This document shows, in pieces, positions 1 through 11,145 of a stretch of DNA of 64,000 bases. The number at the start of each line of letters is the position of its first letter. The first letter of the stretch is position 1. Location of the stretch: assembly GCF_026914185.1 (NCBI RefSeq), contig NC_070566.1:744001-808000 (forward strand), in the 5' to 3' direction. The DNA is from Puccinia triticina (lineage: Eukaryota; Basidiomycota; Pucciniomycetes; Pucciniales; Pucciniaceae). The notes beneath the pieces are model-generated. The model was not told the DNA's origin. It worked only from the letters and a program-made list of their open reading frames with translations, and searched no databases. The position numbers were made by a program, and so were the translations under genes.

Positions 1-1413
1 GCCGGCTGGAACCAAGTTTCGCTACAAGAGCTGACCAAACTGACGAGTTGCAGCCCTGATCAGCTTCTTTCTTTCGCTGAGGACAAGCATGTGGCGGGTT
101 TACTCGCGCTTCCCTCGACGGTAGTCCTCGCGACACTGAAACCGTATCTAGATGGCCGACTGATTGCCCAAGATAAAGCCTCATGCATGCCTGCACAATT
201 GCTTCTGGGTGACTATCCTAAAAATCGTCCAATCGAAGTCATCGACGCCACCGCTGCTCCTGGTAACAAAACTACCATGCTTAGCTCGATTGTCGGGATG
301 AACGGAAAAGTGTGGGCTTTCGAAAAAGATAAACAGAGGTTTCGCGTCCTTCAGGAGATGATTAAACTAGCAGGTTGTACCAGTAAGTGCATTTAACCTT
401 TGGCCTCTAGTATTCTTCTCACTGTGTTTGGTTACCTCGGTCAGCATGTTTCTAAGGGGAAGTGTTTTTCTCAAATATAGATGTCCAATGTATCAACGGC
501 GATTTCCTGGCTGTTGATCATTCTGATGCACGCTTCCAGAATGTTTCGCACATCATGGTGGATCCATCGTGTTGTAAGTCTCTTCAACTTATCATGGAGC
601 AGCGTGTGTGGCTTGATTCACTTTCATGCCTGTTTTCAGCCGGATCAGGAATTTCTAATCGGCTCGATCACCTCTCCCAAACCGGTTCAAAAAATACGCA
701 AGATGAAGGTCGCATTCAATCCTTATCACGCTTCCAGACAACTATTGTGTCACATGCGCTTCGTTTCCCGTCCGTCCAAGAAGTGGTTTACTCAACTTGC
801 TCAATTTGGGTGTGTTTCATTTTCTTTGAAGGTACCCTTTCTGGGCATACAAAAACTGATCAAGCACCAGTACTATTATTGTTTCTCGCGGTCAATTGCT
901 TCTTCAGAAAGAGGAAAACGAAGAAGTAGTCTTCAGGATCTTGAATAAGCCCGAGATGATCAACAAAGGCTGGACCCTCAAAGACGTAGAAAATACATTC
1001 CTTGCCAACTCAAAAACGCCGTGGAGGCGCAGTGTGGATGTAATCTTCCCAGATCAAAAACGTAAATATTCTGGTTTCCGCCGATCTTGATGATGTTTTT
1101 GTTTTGTCTGAATAATTGAAGATATATTGGTTATGCAGTGTTGTCAGATCGAATGGTCAGATTTGATCCCTCAGTCGACCAGACAATTGGCTTCTTTGCA
1201 GCGGTCTTCCTCCGCCCTGCCCCACAGAACTCAAAAAAAGAAGACGAAAGCCAATTTGACTTACCGGCTCAGATACCAGAGCCCGCCCGGACTCGCCGTG
1301 ATCAACGTTCCGTCATATCCCGCCAAACAACCGTCACTGCCACCAAGAAAGAAATCAGGGAGAAGAAGAGTAGTCTCTTCAATGGTATTCGACCTGGCAG
1401 GCTGATCTCTTGA
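1..1413 (+). CDS. RCM1: rRNA cytosine-5 methyltransferase, NSUN5/Rcm1 type (5' partial, five exons)
   Basis: Product of the NOL1/NOP2/Sun family; Rcm1/NSUN5 methylates one cytosine of the large-subunit rRNA in the nucleolus using S-adenosylmethionine. Inferred exons: <1-382, 481-573, 640-809, 908-1061 and 1139-1413; introns are GT-AG, 66-98 bp. The frame is open to base 1, so the N-terminus lies outside the window. Exon 1 carries the SAM-binding motif DATAAPGNKT. Joining exons 2 and 3 restores DPSCSGSG, the motif IV form typical of NSUN5. Exon 3 has YSTCS, whose Cys is the catalytic TC cysteine of motif VI. Exon 5 has the late family block TIGFFAAVF and then a basic tail rich in Lys/Arg. The 810-907 intron leaves a Trp after STCSI where relatives usually have His or Tyr, so that donor is the least certain. 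Family assignment is strong; the symbol is by homology. Confidence 0.9.
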
Positions 1414-1840
1414 TGAAGTCAGGTTTTAATTTACATTTGCTTCTCTTGATTCGCATGTATCATTCTGTTTCTTTCTCCTGCTTCTTCAGTTTGAATGATT
1501 ATGATAATATCTACACTGAGACATAACCGTACGTGATTGATACTTTAAGCATGACATCACTTAAATAGATCGCTCAAAAGGGTGGCAGAGCTATTGATTG
1601 CGAGACATTGTTTATACTCTAGTATACTCATAGTACGCCCTAGTTCATCACCCATAGAGAACGCCAAATTATACAGGTTACATGGTTGTATTGAGAGTTC
1701 AATAAATCAGGGACAGAGGAGGGAAATGCAAGGTGGCCGCAAGAATCAAGCAGAAATTAATCAGATAGATTTGGACTGCCTAGACAGGAAATGTTTCAGA
1801 AATCAGACCAGCGAAGAGGGATGTATGGAACCTTAGACAA
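1414..1840. other. intergenic region between convergent genes
   Basis: The methyltransferase gene ends at 1413 on the plus strand and the next gene ends at 1841 on the minus strand, so this is shared 3' flank. It is AT-rich with several AATAAA-like and TAATAA stretches near 1700-1855. I see no ORF with coding character and no repeat. Confidence 0.5.
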
Positions 1841-2814
1841 TCACAAGAATAATAAAGAAAGGGCAGCTACAATGTAGGGACTAGCCGTTGGTAAGGTTGC
1901 ATGGGAATTGGCTACAGATGAAGCATCCGCTGAGTTTGGAGAGGAAGCGGCGGTGTTTCTGACTGCTGCGTTTGTAGTCGAGTTGGCGGCAGCAAAGGTC
2001 TCGACCGGAATAGGGATTGATGGTTTATTGGTAGCCGTGACGGCTCGCGAAGATGCATCAGTCGAATCGATCAGTGTGGCAGGGGCAGCCGCAACTGGAG
2101 CAGTCGTCGCTGCAGGAACGCTGGGGGCGGGAGCAGCCGCTACGGAAGAGGCAGGCGCAGTCACAGGCGCAGTCACAGGCGCAGTCACAGGCGCGGTCAC
2201 AGGCGCAGGTGCGGCTGCACTGGCCGGAGCGGCTGCACTAGCTGGAGCAGCTGCTGGAGTGGCAGGAGCACTGCCCGGAGCTGCTGCCTCCGAGGAAGCG
2301 CCGGCAGGAGGGGCCGCGGTGGAGGGAGAAGCGGCTGCGGGAGAAGATGCAGGACTTGACTTGGCAGGTGTCGAGGATGAGCTGGGCGGGCTACTGGCCG
2401 CAGGTGGAGTGGTCTTCAAAAGGTGAAAGCAAAAACTATGTTAGTCTGATGCGTTATGCGACGGTGAGTATGTAAGTAAGCCTCACAACTTCGGAAGCGG
2501 CGGGAGTTGCATTGGGAGCAACCGCGGCCGCCCTGTTGATTCCGGTGCCTTGGGGTGCGTTGTTCATCTAAAATGAGGTAATGTCAGCCAGGTATACAAG
2601 TGTTGATGATTTGGAAATATCATCGAATTCGAAAACCCACCATCTCCACTGGAGCGCTGAGCGCTGGCGGCCCAGCCGGTACCATTGGTAATGCCGGCAC
2701 GGGTGACATTGCAGGGCGGGACGACACCTCAATCACATTGGCGAAAACTGCGAGAAGGCAAAGGCCCAGAGACGTCAGCGGGAGTATTGGTGGATATATG
2801 ACCGTTATCTTCAA
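1841..2814 (-). CDS. secreted Ala/Pro/Ser/Thr-rich protein with GPI-like C-terminus (three exons)
   Basis: Inferred exons on the minus strand: 2814-2641, 2567-2487 and 2413-1841. Both introns are 73 bp, begin GTGGG and GTGAGG, end in TTTTAG and TTGAAG, and are phase 0; the product is 275 residues. Residues 1-33 form a signal peptide (MKIT, then a hydrophobic core LTSLGLCLLAVFA). The middle is an almost pure Ala/Pro/Ser/Thr mucin-like stalk with four VTAP repeats near residues 157-172, a likely site of dense O-mannosylation. The last 15 residues are hydrophobic (ending YIVAALSLLFL) with small residues before them, the layout of a GPI attachment signal. Expected location is the cell wall or plasma-membrane outer face. 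No enzymatic domain is visible. The antisense frame is also open, a by-product of GC-rich Ala codons. Function unknown; such stalk proteins are common among fungal wall proteins and candidate effectors. Confidence 0.72.
2158..2206 (-). repeat. 12-bp coding minisatellite (VTAP x4)
   Basis: Four tandem 12-bp units (plus-strand CAGTCACAGGCG, the last with one change) encode the VTAP repeats of the mucin-like protein. In-frame units allow repeat-number change without frameshift. Confidence 0.85.
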
Positions 2815-5174
2815 CTATCTCACCTCCAATAACAGCAGCTCGGGTGATGTGAGTAGAACGCATGACAGAAATAGTTATTATGAAGAACGAGGATTATGGT
2901 CAAGCTGCCTTGGGGAATATTGCAAGAAGATGGATTAATGTGTGAGGTGAGGAAAGATGCGCTTGATTGGGGTTGGAGGGTGCTCTGTTTATTGCCGGGA
3001 AAATAACAGTCTGTGGTGGGTTTTCATCCATTTGGCCTGCATTGGTTAGGGATCAGTTTAACTTGGTCCTTAAATAGAGAAGGCTTGCTAATCGGGAGAA
3101 GGCTGGCAATTCCTTCGGTTCAATGGCCGGCTCGCCGGTCAGCTTTAGAATGCTCGCCCTCCCCCAGCACTTTCCCAGTGAATAGGGTGGGGGTCTGAGC
3201 TTAACGGTTTGCCCGTACATTCCATCAACAAAGAGGGGAAGCCATTCGACCATTTTGAACTCATAGACCGATCCACATTTAAAAATCACAAAAATAGAAA
3301 CACTCCATATTCCTAGGCGGGCCAGGGGCTGCAAGTCTACCATGTGCCTCTTTTGTGTAGCATGAACCACTTAACACTCTGTACCGGGGTTCACGATACT
3401 GGTTCTTACTTGCAGGAGCAGTGTTTTTTTCGGAGTTTCGGGAGGTGCAACACGACAGCGTGAACGTGTCTAAAGAAGTCAAGAACTTGGGTTGCAATAT
3501 ACGACGATATGAAAATGACGACCCATACTAATAGGCTATTTTAAATCACGAGTTGTTAGACGAGAAAGAAAAAACGCGGCCAGCTGATGAGGAAATAAAG
3601 TGGAAGACTTTCCTCGCGAATTTTGATGAAAGAGAAGTGGAAGACTTTCCTCGCGAATTTTGATGAAAGAGAAAAAAATGGAAATCATGACTAATGATAG
3701 CAGCATTGTTAAGATTTTAGTGGTTTGACAAGCCTCGCTCGTTGGACATATGGGATAGATTTCGCGTATGAATGCCATTGAAAGTGTTCTCTTATGGCTG
3801 AAAAAGGAAGGTTAAATTTTTTGTCGCCAATTCATCATGCTTCAGCTCTGATTGAAGCTTTCCTTTGGGCGGAAGATCTTATGTGTCGAAGTCCACATGA
3901 CCCAGTTCAGTTTTACCGTCGTAATACAAGTCCCATCTCCTGTTATAAACAGGGATGATTTAATTTTCACCGGAAGTTGGCATGGCACAAATTGGACAAA
4001 GGAAAGTATAGTGCTCACTTTGGGCTTGTCCAAAGCTTGAAAGGCAATTCCTTGCGAGACTGCGACTCAATCTCGAGTAAAGCTCGGAAAGACTTTCTTT
4101 TCGCACTGTCAAACTCCAGCAGCATACCAAAACATAAAGAACGGCTGGCTCATTTTTTTCACGAAGGCACGTGTAGTTTTTATTCACGTGGTTGAACAGA
4201 GCGCGTAGTTGGTAAATTTTTATGTGAATATGAATATAGATGAGGTAACAGAAAGAAGAAGATGCGACGTACGCTACGCCATCTCTTAAGGAACTATCTT
4301 CATTCATTGTGAGGGAGAGCCTTGATGTATGGACTCCCGAAGTTGAGACATATGGAACGGTGTAACCGGCGTGCGCAATAGACTGAGCCCGCTGGACATT
4401 AAACTTGGCGTGCTATTTATAATAAGGATTCATTTATTAGGAATTAGTATTACAGACCTCATCCAAATAGTAATTTTTTGGTCAGGTATGCGTTTGCACC
4501 AGAGAAGAGCTGAAGTCAGGCAGGACGGGCAAAGGCTTACTTCATTTACTCCTAACTGAACCCCGATTGAAGTCTCCCGCATTCTATAGAATGGGGTTGT
4601 TTCAGCAGTTGTATGAATCTTACCATCCTGTGGAAAAATTGCCTGTGAATAAATGGGATCAGTAGTAGATATGTAAAAGAGCCACAGAAATTAGAGACAA
4701 AAGGAATCATCGCCAGGGAAAGTGTAAATTGAAACCAGCAGGTAAGGAAAAACCTGTGAAACAGATTGAATTGGGGGGAAAATGAAAACAAAATGAAAGC
4801 ACAAATTAGGAAGGGCTTACCTTGATGACTGGTGAATTACACAAGCCCATATGCATGCTCTCAGGCTCCAGCGTTATATTTATGTTGACGTGTTTGACCC
4901 TTGATTTTGGGTCCTGCGAATGGACTACCAGTCGGAAGCCTATTTAATTGTCGAGGATTTTGGGTATCACAACTTGAAGGTGTCAGCTCTTGGTGTGCAA
5001 TTACTGGAGCAATTCAAAACTTGAAGCTTATAGAGAGCAAAGTACCAATCAAGCAGCTATGGAATGGTATCAAAGGCGAGACTTCAGGATACAAGCAATG
5101 CGTCTTCGTTATCAAAAGTCTATGATAAATCCAGTTTCGGCGGAAATGAATGCAAAGGAAAATTAGCGCTGAGG
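2815..5174. other. region without a confident gene
   Basis: The first ~100 bases are the upstream flank of the GPI-like protein gene. Several short minus-strand ORFs occur (3053-3370, 3842-4033, 3960-4307). The 3960-4307 frame has a CPxC pair near its end, and a 31-bp GT-AG interval would join it to the 3842-4033 frame, but that is too short for a normal intron. I recognise no family. A minus-strand multi-exon gene continuing from the exons at 5175-5625 is possible but cannot be assembled by eye. Confidence 0.3.
3600..3673. repeat. 37-bp direct tandem duplication
   Basis: Two adjacent near-identical 37-bp units beginning GTGGAAGACTTTCCTCGCG, at about 3600 and 3637. The palindromic core GGAAGACTTTCC resembles the end sequence of the TIR elements at 33.8-61.1 kb only weakly, so no relation is claimed. 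Confidence 0.8.
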
Positions 5175-5625
5175 TTATAACGTCTTTGAAGACAAGAGTT
5201 CAAAGTTAAAGGCATAAGTTTCTTGAGTTCTAACCTGTTTTTGGCTACTGTGACGTCTCCAACTAAGATCTGCTCTACGATGAAGCCCCGCTGGCGCGCC
5301 TGCTGCGGCGGCTGCTGCGGCGGAGCCTGCAGCCGCATGATCAGCTACTCCGGACAACATTGGGTATTGGTCATTGGCAACAACTGATGCCATGTGAGCT
5401 TGTATGTGAACTATGCAAGAGATGGAGAGAATGGAACTGGTTCAGACTTCATGCGATTGATGAGTAAAGGCTAGGAAAAATTTAGATCAACTGGGCAAGC
5501 AAAGAGATACTTATGTCAGGAGGCAGCTGGAGAGCTGCCCTTTTAACCTGGTGCCTGAGTGAGTCGTAGGGAGCGGCCTGAGCGGCCGAATCATTCCACC
5601 CTGCTGCTTCTGAGATGTCTGGCAT
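5175..5625 (-). CDS. possible spliced gene, hypothetical protein (ends uncertain)
   Basis: Proposed exon 1 is 5625-5511 (starts MPDISEAAGWND). A 100-bp GT-AG intron (5510-5411, donor GTATCT, acceptor GCATAG) then joins it in frame to 5410 onward (IHIQAHMASVVANDQYPML, followed by an Ala-run). The joined reading PPDI-IHIQAHMASVVANDQ is smooth and both exons share Ala-rich composition, which is why I accept it. After about 5235 (a possible donor GTTAGA) the frame could splice on or run to a stop at 5175. I recognise no domain. It may be the 5' part of a longer gene on the minus strand, or chance. Confidence 0.35.
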
Positions 5626-5947
5626 TTGTTTGTTTGTTCCCTCTTCCAGAGTTTCGGATTTCCTGACAACTGGCCCACCTCTACATAAATATTTAAATAT
5701 ATAAATATCTATATGCTGTGCACGTTTGCAGAAGCTTGGTGATCTGCTGAGGATAGGCTCTCCGGTCAGATTTATTTTTTGGTTCAGTGTGGTTCCCGCT
5801 CTGGATACACGGCGGACGCAAAACTCCAAAGTATCTCCGAAAGTATTTCGGAGAGCCTCCAAAGTTCCCGCCACCAGCAGCGGACGGTCAGCACTTGGTC
5901 AAAATATCTGACAAAGGTCCTCCGAAGTGAGATTTCAATGGACCTTT

Positions 5948-5998
5948 GAATGTCCTTCGGAGAGCCTTCGGAGGAAAATGGCTCTCCGAAGGACATTC
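5948..5998. repeat. perfect 19-bp inverted repeat (hairpin)
   Basis: Arms 5948-5966 and 5980-5998 are exact reverse complements (GAATGTCCTTCGGAGAGCC) around a 13-nt loop. The stem sits in a larger field of CTCCGAAGG repeats, so it is probably the heart of a degenerate foldback element rather than a terminator. Confidence 0.85.
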
Positions 5999-7867
5999 GA
6001 AGATTCTTTGGCAGGCCTTCGGAAAAACTTTGAAGTATTACTACTTCAAAGCCCCTTCGCAATGGTACACCACGGGCGCAATTCACCGATGGGACAATGT
6101 TCTCCCACCGGTTTGCCTTCGGAGGAGCCGCCTGCAGCGGCTTCCGTTAAATTATGGCACTCATGTCATTCTGATTAACGTTGGGCCCACCAGAACGTTG
6201 GTCTATCGGTGGGACCGCGGATTGCAATCGGTCGGGCGGAGCATCCGAGCGTGCAAAAGGGGTCCACGCCTCGCGAGCGAGGCATGCTGGTTCGCCTGTC
6301 GTACACGGAGGCGCAACGGTACCGACCACAAGCGGAACAGGGCATGGTGCAATCAGCAAGCACCATGCACAATTGGTTGGGAGGCACCCCCGGAATTGCA
6401 GATTATGTAGGTCCCCAGGAAGGTCCTGGGTTCGAATCCTGGGGTCAGAGTCTTCATCAAGACACCAAACGTTGTCGTTGCGTTGAAAACTCGTCTGCAC
6501 AACGGATTATTTCCATCCGTTGTTGCAGCGGTCAGAACTCCGCATGCTCAACGGGTCGCTTGACATTGACGATGCAGGCCCGTTGGGAACATGTCTGCTG
6601 AACCAGACCGTTGCAGCAACGGTCTGGGATGTCAGAAACAGGCCCGGTGGTGTACTAGGCTGTTACTTACATAACCCTGTACCTATTGTCAGGTTTTGGA
6701 GGCAAACAACCGGCATGCCCTCCTTTAATCGGAGAAAAGGCAGAGGAAATCTAGGCAAAAAAATCTTGCCCAAAATTTCCGTACCCACTGTCTTGTTGGC
6801 GTTGCTGAGAACTTGATGAACCACTTGGACCACAAGAAAGCAACCTGGAAGCCGGTGGAGGCAGCGCAAATTGATCAATTGACGTCACATTCAGTGGTGT
6901 GAATGTAGTACCCAATGTACAGGAATTGGGATGCTGTTTCAATTGCACGACGCAGAGTAGAATGAATTTGGAGGTATGAGGGGGACAGTGCAACAGGGAA
7001 AAGCTAAAAATATGATTATGCAGAGTACAGGAGTTTTGTAAAGTACTGGATCCTGGATTTGATCTTCTTTGAATTATCCAGTTTATGCATTCTGATTTGT
7101 TGGAATTGATAGATGTTTATGAGATCTGGACAGTGCCCACATGTTTGGCAGAGGGTTGCAAACTGATTGGGACAATCAAAAAGCCATATTTATGGTTTAT
7201 GGTGGGATTTTCATTCAAATTACCATCACAGAAAGAGTGCCAGGCATGAAAATAGGTTTCATTGTTGTGAGAGATCAACCCAAAGGACTTTAAAAGGTTC
7301 TTGACCAGCTTCGGCCAGAGGACTTTGCCCCTGGAGGATAGCGGATTCAACAATTGAATTGTATTGCTGAGGTGTAATCTTGAGGTTCTTTGGCTGGGTG
7401 GACATGTGAAGGATGCTAAAATGCTTGCTGGGTGTTATCAGAAGTATATAAGGATCTATCTAAAGAAAGCTCACTTGCTTTTCAAGTAGGCCAGATACTG
7501 TGATAGAATAATTTGTCTAAGGAGTGCGTTCTAGTCCCATGAAAGAGGTGGATAAGTTTGGCAGGTAATTCTTGGTTTGGATAATCTTCCCCTCCACAAT
7601 TGAGCCAGGCCACATTGCAAGGACAAAGCCTCTCTCTGAGCAAGCTTTAACTAAGCTTCTCCAAGGAGGCGCGAAGCGTCTCCAAAGGAGGGGCTTGCCT
7701 CTAATTTCACACCATTGGCACTACAGACTTGAGATTTTTTGGTAAAAAACACATATTTTCTTTTTAAACTATTTGTACAAATGTTTTTTTTATTTAAAAA
7801 AAACTGAGTAGAAAGACTTGTAGCTGCAATCTCAGATTCTCAGCTTTCAGATCATGGTTTTTTTATG

Positions 7868-7914
7868 CAAGTCCCTCCTTGGGAGGTCGCTACGCTCCCC
7901 CGAGGAGGGACTTG
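7868..7914. repeat. short palindromic element, CAAGTCCCTCC family
   Basis: Ends CAAGTCCCTCC and GGAGGGACTTG are perfect 11-bp inverted termini around a GC-rich, partly palindromic centre. The same termini recur at 11834-11923, so this is a dispersed miniature element. A related degraded copy (CTCCAAAGGAGGGGCTTG) lies at about 7650-7700. Confidence 0.7.
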
Positions 7915-8342
7915 TGTTTATAAGTTCGCTCTCTGAGGAGGCTCGCGCTTCACGACACCCGCCACCTCAAAAGGGAAGGGAACTGGTCACGCTCGCCACA
8001 GGTGGACGTGTATCATAGTACCCAGTAGATTGAGATTGTTTCTGGATGGCTTGATTTAGCTCGACTGTTTCTGAAAAATGACCCAGACAATGAAAGGCTT
8101 GTCATGCAGCACTTAGCGCACATTAAACGCATCAAAGGAGCTGGGACATGCATATGTAATCTGATTTAGTTGTGACACAAACGAGAGCTACAATAAACGT
8201 GTGATTCTTGCGATACAAACAGTTTTTTGCTGGATTTAAAAAAGGGAAGGAACTCGTGTATTTTGTGTTTGTATTATTTTATACGGCGGGAAGGCTGCTG
8301 AGGGAGATGAGAGGGGGAGAGAGAGGAAAGAGGGAGGGGCGA

Positions 8343-8896
8343 TCAATGGTGGCCGTGTTTTTTCTTCTTGGTGGCATCCTCGAGTAAGCTGCCCATGATG
8401 GCGCCACCGACAGTACCGAGGAAGCCATGGTTGTTCTTCTTTCCGAGCAGTCCACCGGCAGCTCCGCCGGCCAGCGCGCCCATCATTCCACGGTCGCCCG
8501 TTTGGCCCGATGCACCTTGTCCAGGAGGGCCCGCTTGGGTGTTGTTGTACTGGTTCTGGGGCTGCGAGTAGTTGTATTGAGCATTGGCTGGAGGTTGGTA
8601 GGACTGGTTGGATTGGCCACTAAGGAAGCGAACGATTCGAGAAATCATCAGCATCTTGAAGACACGGTCAAGAGGCTCTCTCACTGAGGTCACACTTACT
8701 ATGCAGGCTGAGCTTGGTAGCCACCGCCGGGTGCGTTACCGTAGTTCTGAGGAGCCGGTTGGCCGTATTGCCCGCACGGTTGGCCTTGATAGCCTCCCTG
8801 GGTTGGGTGCTGCTGGGGAGGGTACGGCTGCTGGTTTTGTTGGAAGCCGCCGGTGGGATGGCCGTTGTATCCTTGGTTGTAACCGTAGCCAGACAT
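8343..8896 (-). CDS. Gln/Gly/Tyr-rich protein with C-terminal glycine zipper (two exons)
   Basis: Exon 1 is 8896-8700, exon 2 is 8619-8343, with an 80-bp intron (GTAAGT...TTAG) that rebuilds a Tyr codon; product 157 residues. Residues 1-100 are low-complexity and Q/N/G/Y/P-rich (MSGYGYNQGYNG at the start), the composition of prion-like, phase-separating or wall-associated segments. Then comes MMGALAGGAAGGLLGKK and, after HGF, LGTVGGAIMGSLLED: two GxxxG-type glycine-zipper helices able to pack in a membrane. The end is basic and His-rich (KKKKHGHH). There is no signal peptide. This layout occurs in small fungal and bacterial glycine-zipper proteins of mostly unknown role. A TATA box lies about 105 bp upstream of the ATG. 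Confidence 0.8.
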
Positions 8897-8999
8897 GATG
8901 ATGGTGCTGTGGTCTTAAGGGATTAAAATAGATAGTGTGATGGTTGTGGGAGTGGTGGAGGGAAAGTATGGGCTCGGCGGTGGATCGACCGGGGAGGGA

Positions 9000-9006
9000 T
9001 TATATA
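9000..9006 (-). promoter_or_regulatory. TATA box of the glycine-zipper gene
   Basis: TATATAA on the minus strand, in the context CCCTATATAATCCC, about 105 bp upstream of the ATG at 8896. The spacing fits a fungal TATA promoter with a short leader. Confidence 0.55.
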
Positions 9007-9009
9007 GGG

Positions 9010-9721
9010 CAGGGTAAGCCCATAGCTCTTGCACCGCCACTGGACTTTTGCCCAACGGTCGGTGCTCGTAGTCGTGACTGGGAACTGTGGGAGCTTGTCG
9101 CTGGTTGCCAACGCTAGCCTGATCTGCTGTACACCCCGTACAGCCCCCACGTTTCACATAGCCAGCCAGGGTCCAGGCCGATCTCGAGCAGGCGTGCTGC
9201 TGTCGGACTGGGCCGGATCAGGCCTGATCAGGCTCGTCAGGACTCAGTTGGACCCGTCTTGGAAGCTGGTCGTCAGCTGTCCGGGCCTGCACCCCGTTTC
9301 TTTGAAGCTGTATGGATGCTCACAACCTGCGCCGCAAATGATCAAGGGGAAAAAGCCATCGATGAGCCCGTGCTGACTTGATTACTATAATCCCCTGGTT
9401 ACAATCGCGCCTCAGCCGTTTGCATCAGGCTCAAACGGGCGGATGTGCTGGAGCTGCGGAGCCCAGTGCGGCGCTCTTCTGACGCCCCAATCCGACGATA
9501 GGCGTCGCCATCACAGCGGAGAAAAATGTAGCTCATCAAAGCCTGCGGCCGCTCACCGTCCCGGCAGTCGGGGCGAGCTTCCCTCGCCCGCCAAGACCGA
9601 GCCGAGGGGATTGGATTGACTGAGGAAACGGCACCTCAAGCACATAAATATGCTATTTTCTGCCACAAAAATAAGGGAGATTGCCTCCGCCCACAAAAGG
9701 TGCACACAGAAGGGTATTTTA
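9010..9721. other. upstream intergenic region
   Basis: No supported gene. It contains GC-rich stretches and the perfect palindrome GATCAGGCCTGATC near 9217-9230. The right part becomes AT-rich just before the copia remnant. Confidence 0.4.
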
Positions 9722-10231
9722 TCACAAGAAAGCTCGAATATATGTTGGCGTCAAGGATTTTGAGTCGAGTTGAGTTTGTATTATCTCCAGAGTCAATGGT
9801 TGCTTGGTGAAAATGATATCCTTGGTGTTTGCATAATTTGACGGAATCTTGCTCATGATGATTTCAGCTAGATGATTTTCATTGACTGTTGGTTCAGTAG
9901 GGAGAGGAACACGAATGGTCATGCCTACTGCGCGCATGTTAGCAATACCGGTGTCGATGTTAGACATGTAGGTGCTGAGATTGTTACAAAAGGGGATTTT
10001 GAGCAAGTTCTGATAGACTTTCAACTGATTTTCGACAGTCTTGGCTTCAAAGTGATCGCAGAGAAGCTTCCACAATGTGTGAGCTTGTTGCTGATTTTTG
10101 TCCGTACACGGCGGGCGCGTTTCGCCGTCAGGAGGACAGAGATTTCCTGTACTCAGGACTCTGTTTGACCCACCAGTGGTTGACGACATGATGGCGGGGC
10201 GCACGATGTCTGCCAAAGAGCCGGCAGGCAC
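9722..10231 (-). pseudogene. copia gag central domain (UBN2-type), fragment
   Basis: The frame shows the copia Gag pattern: LWKLLCDHFEAKTVENQL, then an LLKI...STYMSNIDTGIANM stretch and IIMSKIPSNYAN, the usual L-x-LP-x-Y position of UBN2 domains. The frame is open for 169 residues, but the upstream gag part is displaced by about 900 bp of unrelated sequence, so it is a dead fragment. Confidence 0.7.
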
Positions 10232-10639
10232 ACCGGTCGGATGGCCGGTGTAATAGCAGTGTCAATGACAGCCAGCAGATCGTCCACACAACCAGGGCTG
10301 TCTTGAGGACGACAAAATGGGTGGCCTTGGGACGAGCCCCTCACATGCCATAACCTTAAACACCGACCCCCAAGGTCGGAAATAGGCGGCAGAATACTGG
10401 CGCTCAGACCCAGGCAGGCCGCGAGCCCAATTGGCAGTCTTATTGGACGGCAATTATTTTTACTTTAGCAGATTGATTTTCTTTGCAAACTCAACAAGCA
10501 AAAATATATTTATGTACACCAAGCTGATTAACAACTACAAACATTACATATAGACTACAGCTATTACAAAAATTTTGAGCTTATTATCCGCGATAACGGG
10601 CTGTAGGCAAACAAAAAGAGAGCCAAACAAGAGCAAGAG

Positions 10640-10835
10640 ACAAGGGAGGAGCAAGCGAGCGAGGAACGATGGAGCAAGGAACAATGGAGCAATGGGGGGA
10701 GGAGCAAGAAGGAAGGATGGAGGAAGGAGGGAGGAGCGATGGAAGGAGGAGCAAGGAGGGATGGAGGGGGGAGTGAGAAGCGAGGAGCAAGGATGGGAGG
10801 AGGATGGGGGAGAGGATGAGGGGGGGACTTGAGAC
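10640..10835 (+). repeat. purine-only low-complexity tract
   Basis: About 200 bp almost entirely A and G on the plus strand, built from variants of GGAGGAGCAAGGAGGGATGG. It sits between the two halves of the copia gag and probably expanded by slippage. Such tracts can form H-DNA. The long antisense Pro/Ser/Leu frames across it are artefacts. Confidence 0.8.
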
Positions 10836-11145
10836 TCGGGAGGACAAGAGCATGCCTTTGTACTCTCAAAGTCAAGAAGCAGGTGACGTCACCGGCCCTG
10901 CTGTCCAAAGTTGCCCCAAGGACTTGTGCACAGGACCGACCACCATCTGCCCGGGAAACTGACCAAGTTGAGCAGCTCCCAACAGGTCTGGCATCATGAC
11001 CAATAATATCTGGTCATGTTGCCGGTCTCTAGCGAAGCGGACGTGGTTTTGCCGGGGTCAGGTCCGACCTCACGTCCTGGCGGTCAGAGATGGGGCAGCG
11101 CGTTGTCTGCAGGGCCCGGATCAGGCAATTTGCCGTCACCTGGGG

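Larger units (their letters stand above)
5626..8342. other. non-coding region with hairpins and short palindromes
   Basis: No reading frame has coding character. 5720-6140 is full of CTCCGAAGG/CCTTCGGAG short inverted repeats. 6400-6460 contains GGTTCGAATCC, a perfect pol III B-box-like string, but no A-box or cloverleaf upstream. 6490-6640 holds several short palindromes (for example CAGACCGTTGCAGCAACGGT). From 6650 to 7600 it is AT-rich and plain. Confidence 0.45.

Noticed and set aside
1908..2426. 172-residue Ala/Gly/Val-rich ORF on the plus strand
   Set aside because: It is the exact antisense of the spliced GPI-type gene and a product of its GC-rich codons; no start context or domain.
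3053..3370. 105-residue minus-strand ORF with a faint HEAT/PACRG-like look (MVEWLPLFVDGMYG)
   Set aside because: The similarity is a few residues only and no continuation is found on either side.
6400..6465. tRNA gene suggested by GGTTCGAATCC
   Set aside because: No A-box, acceptor or anticodon arm can be folded upstream; only an isolated B-box-like string.
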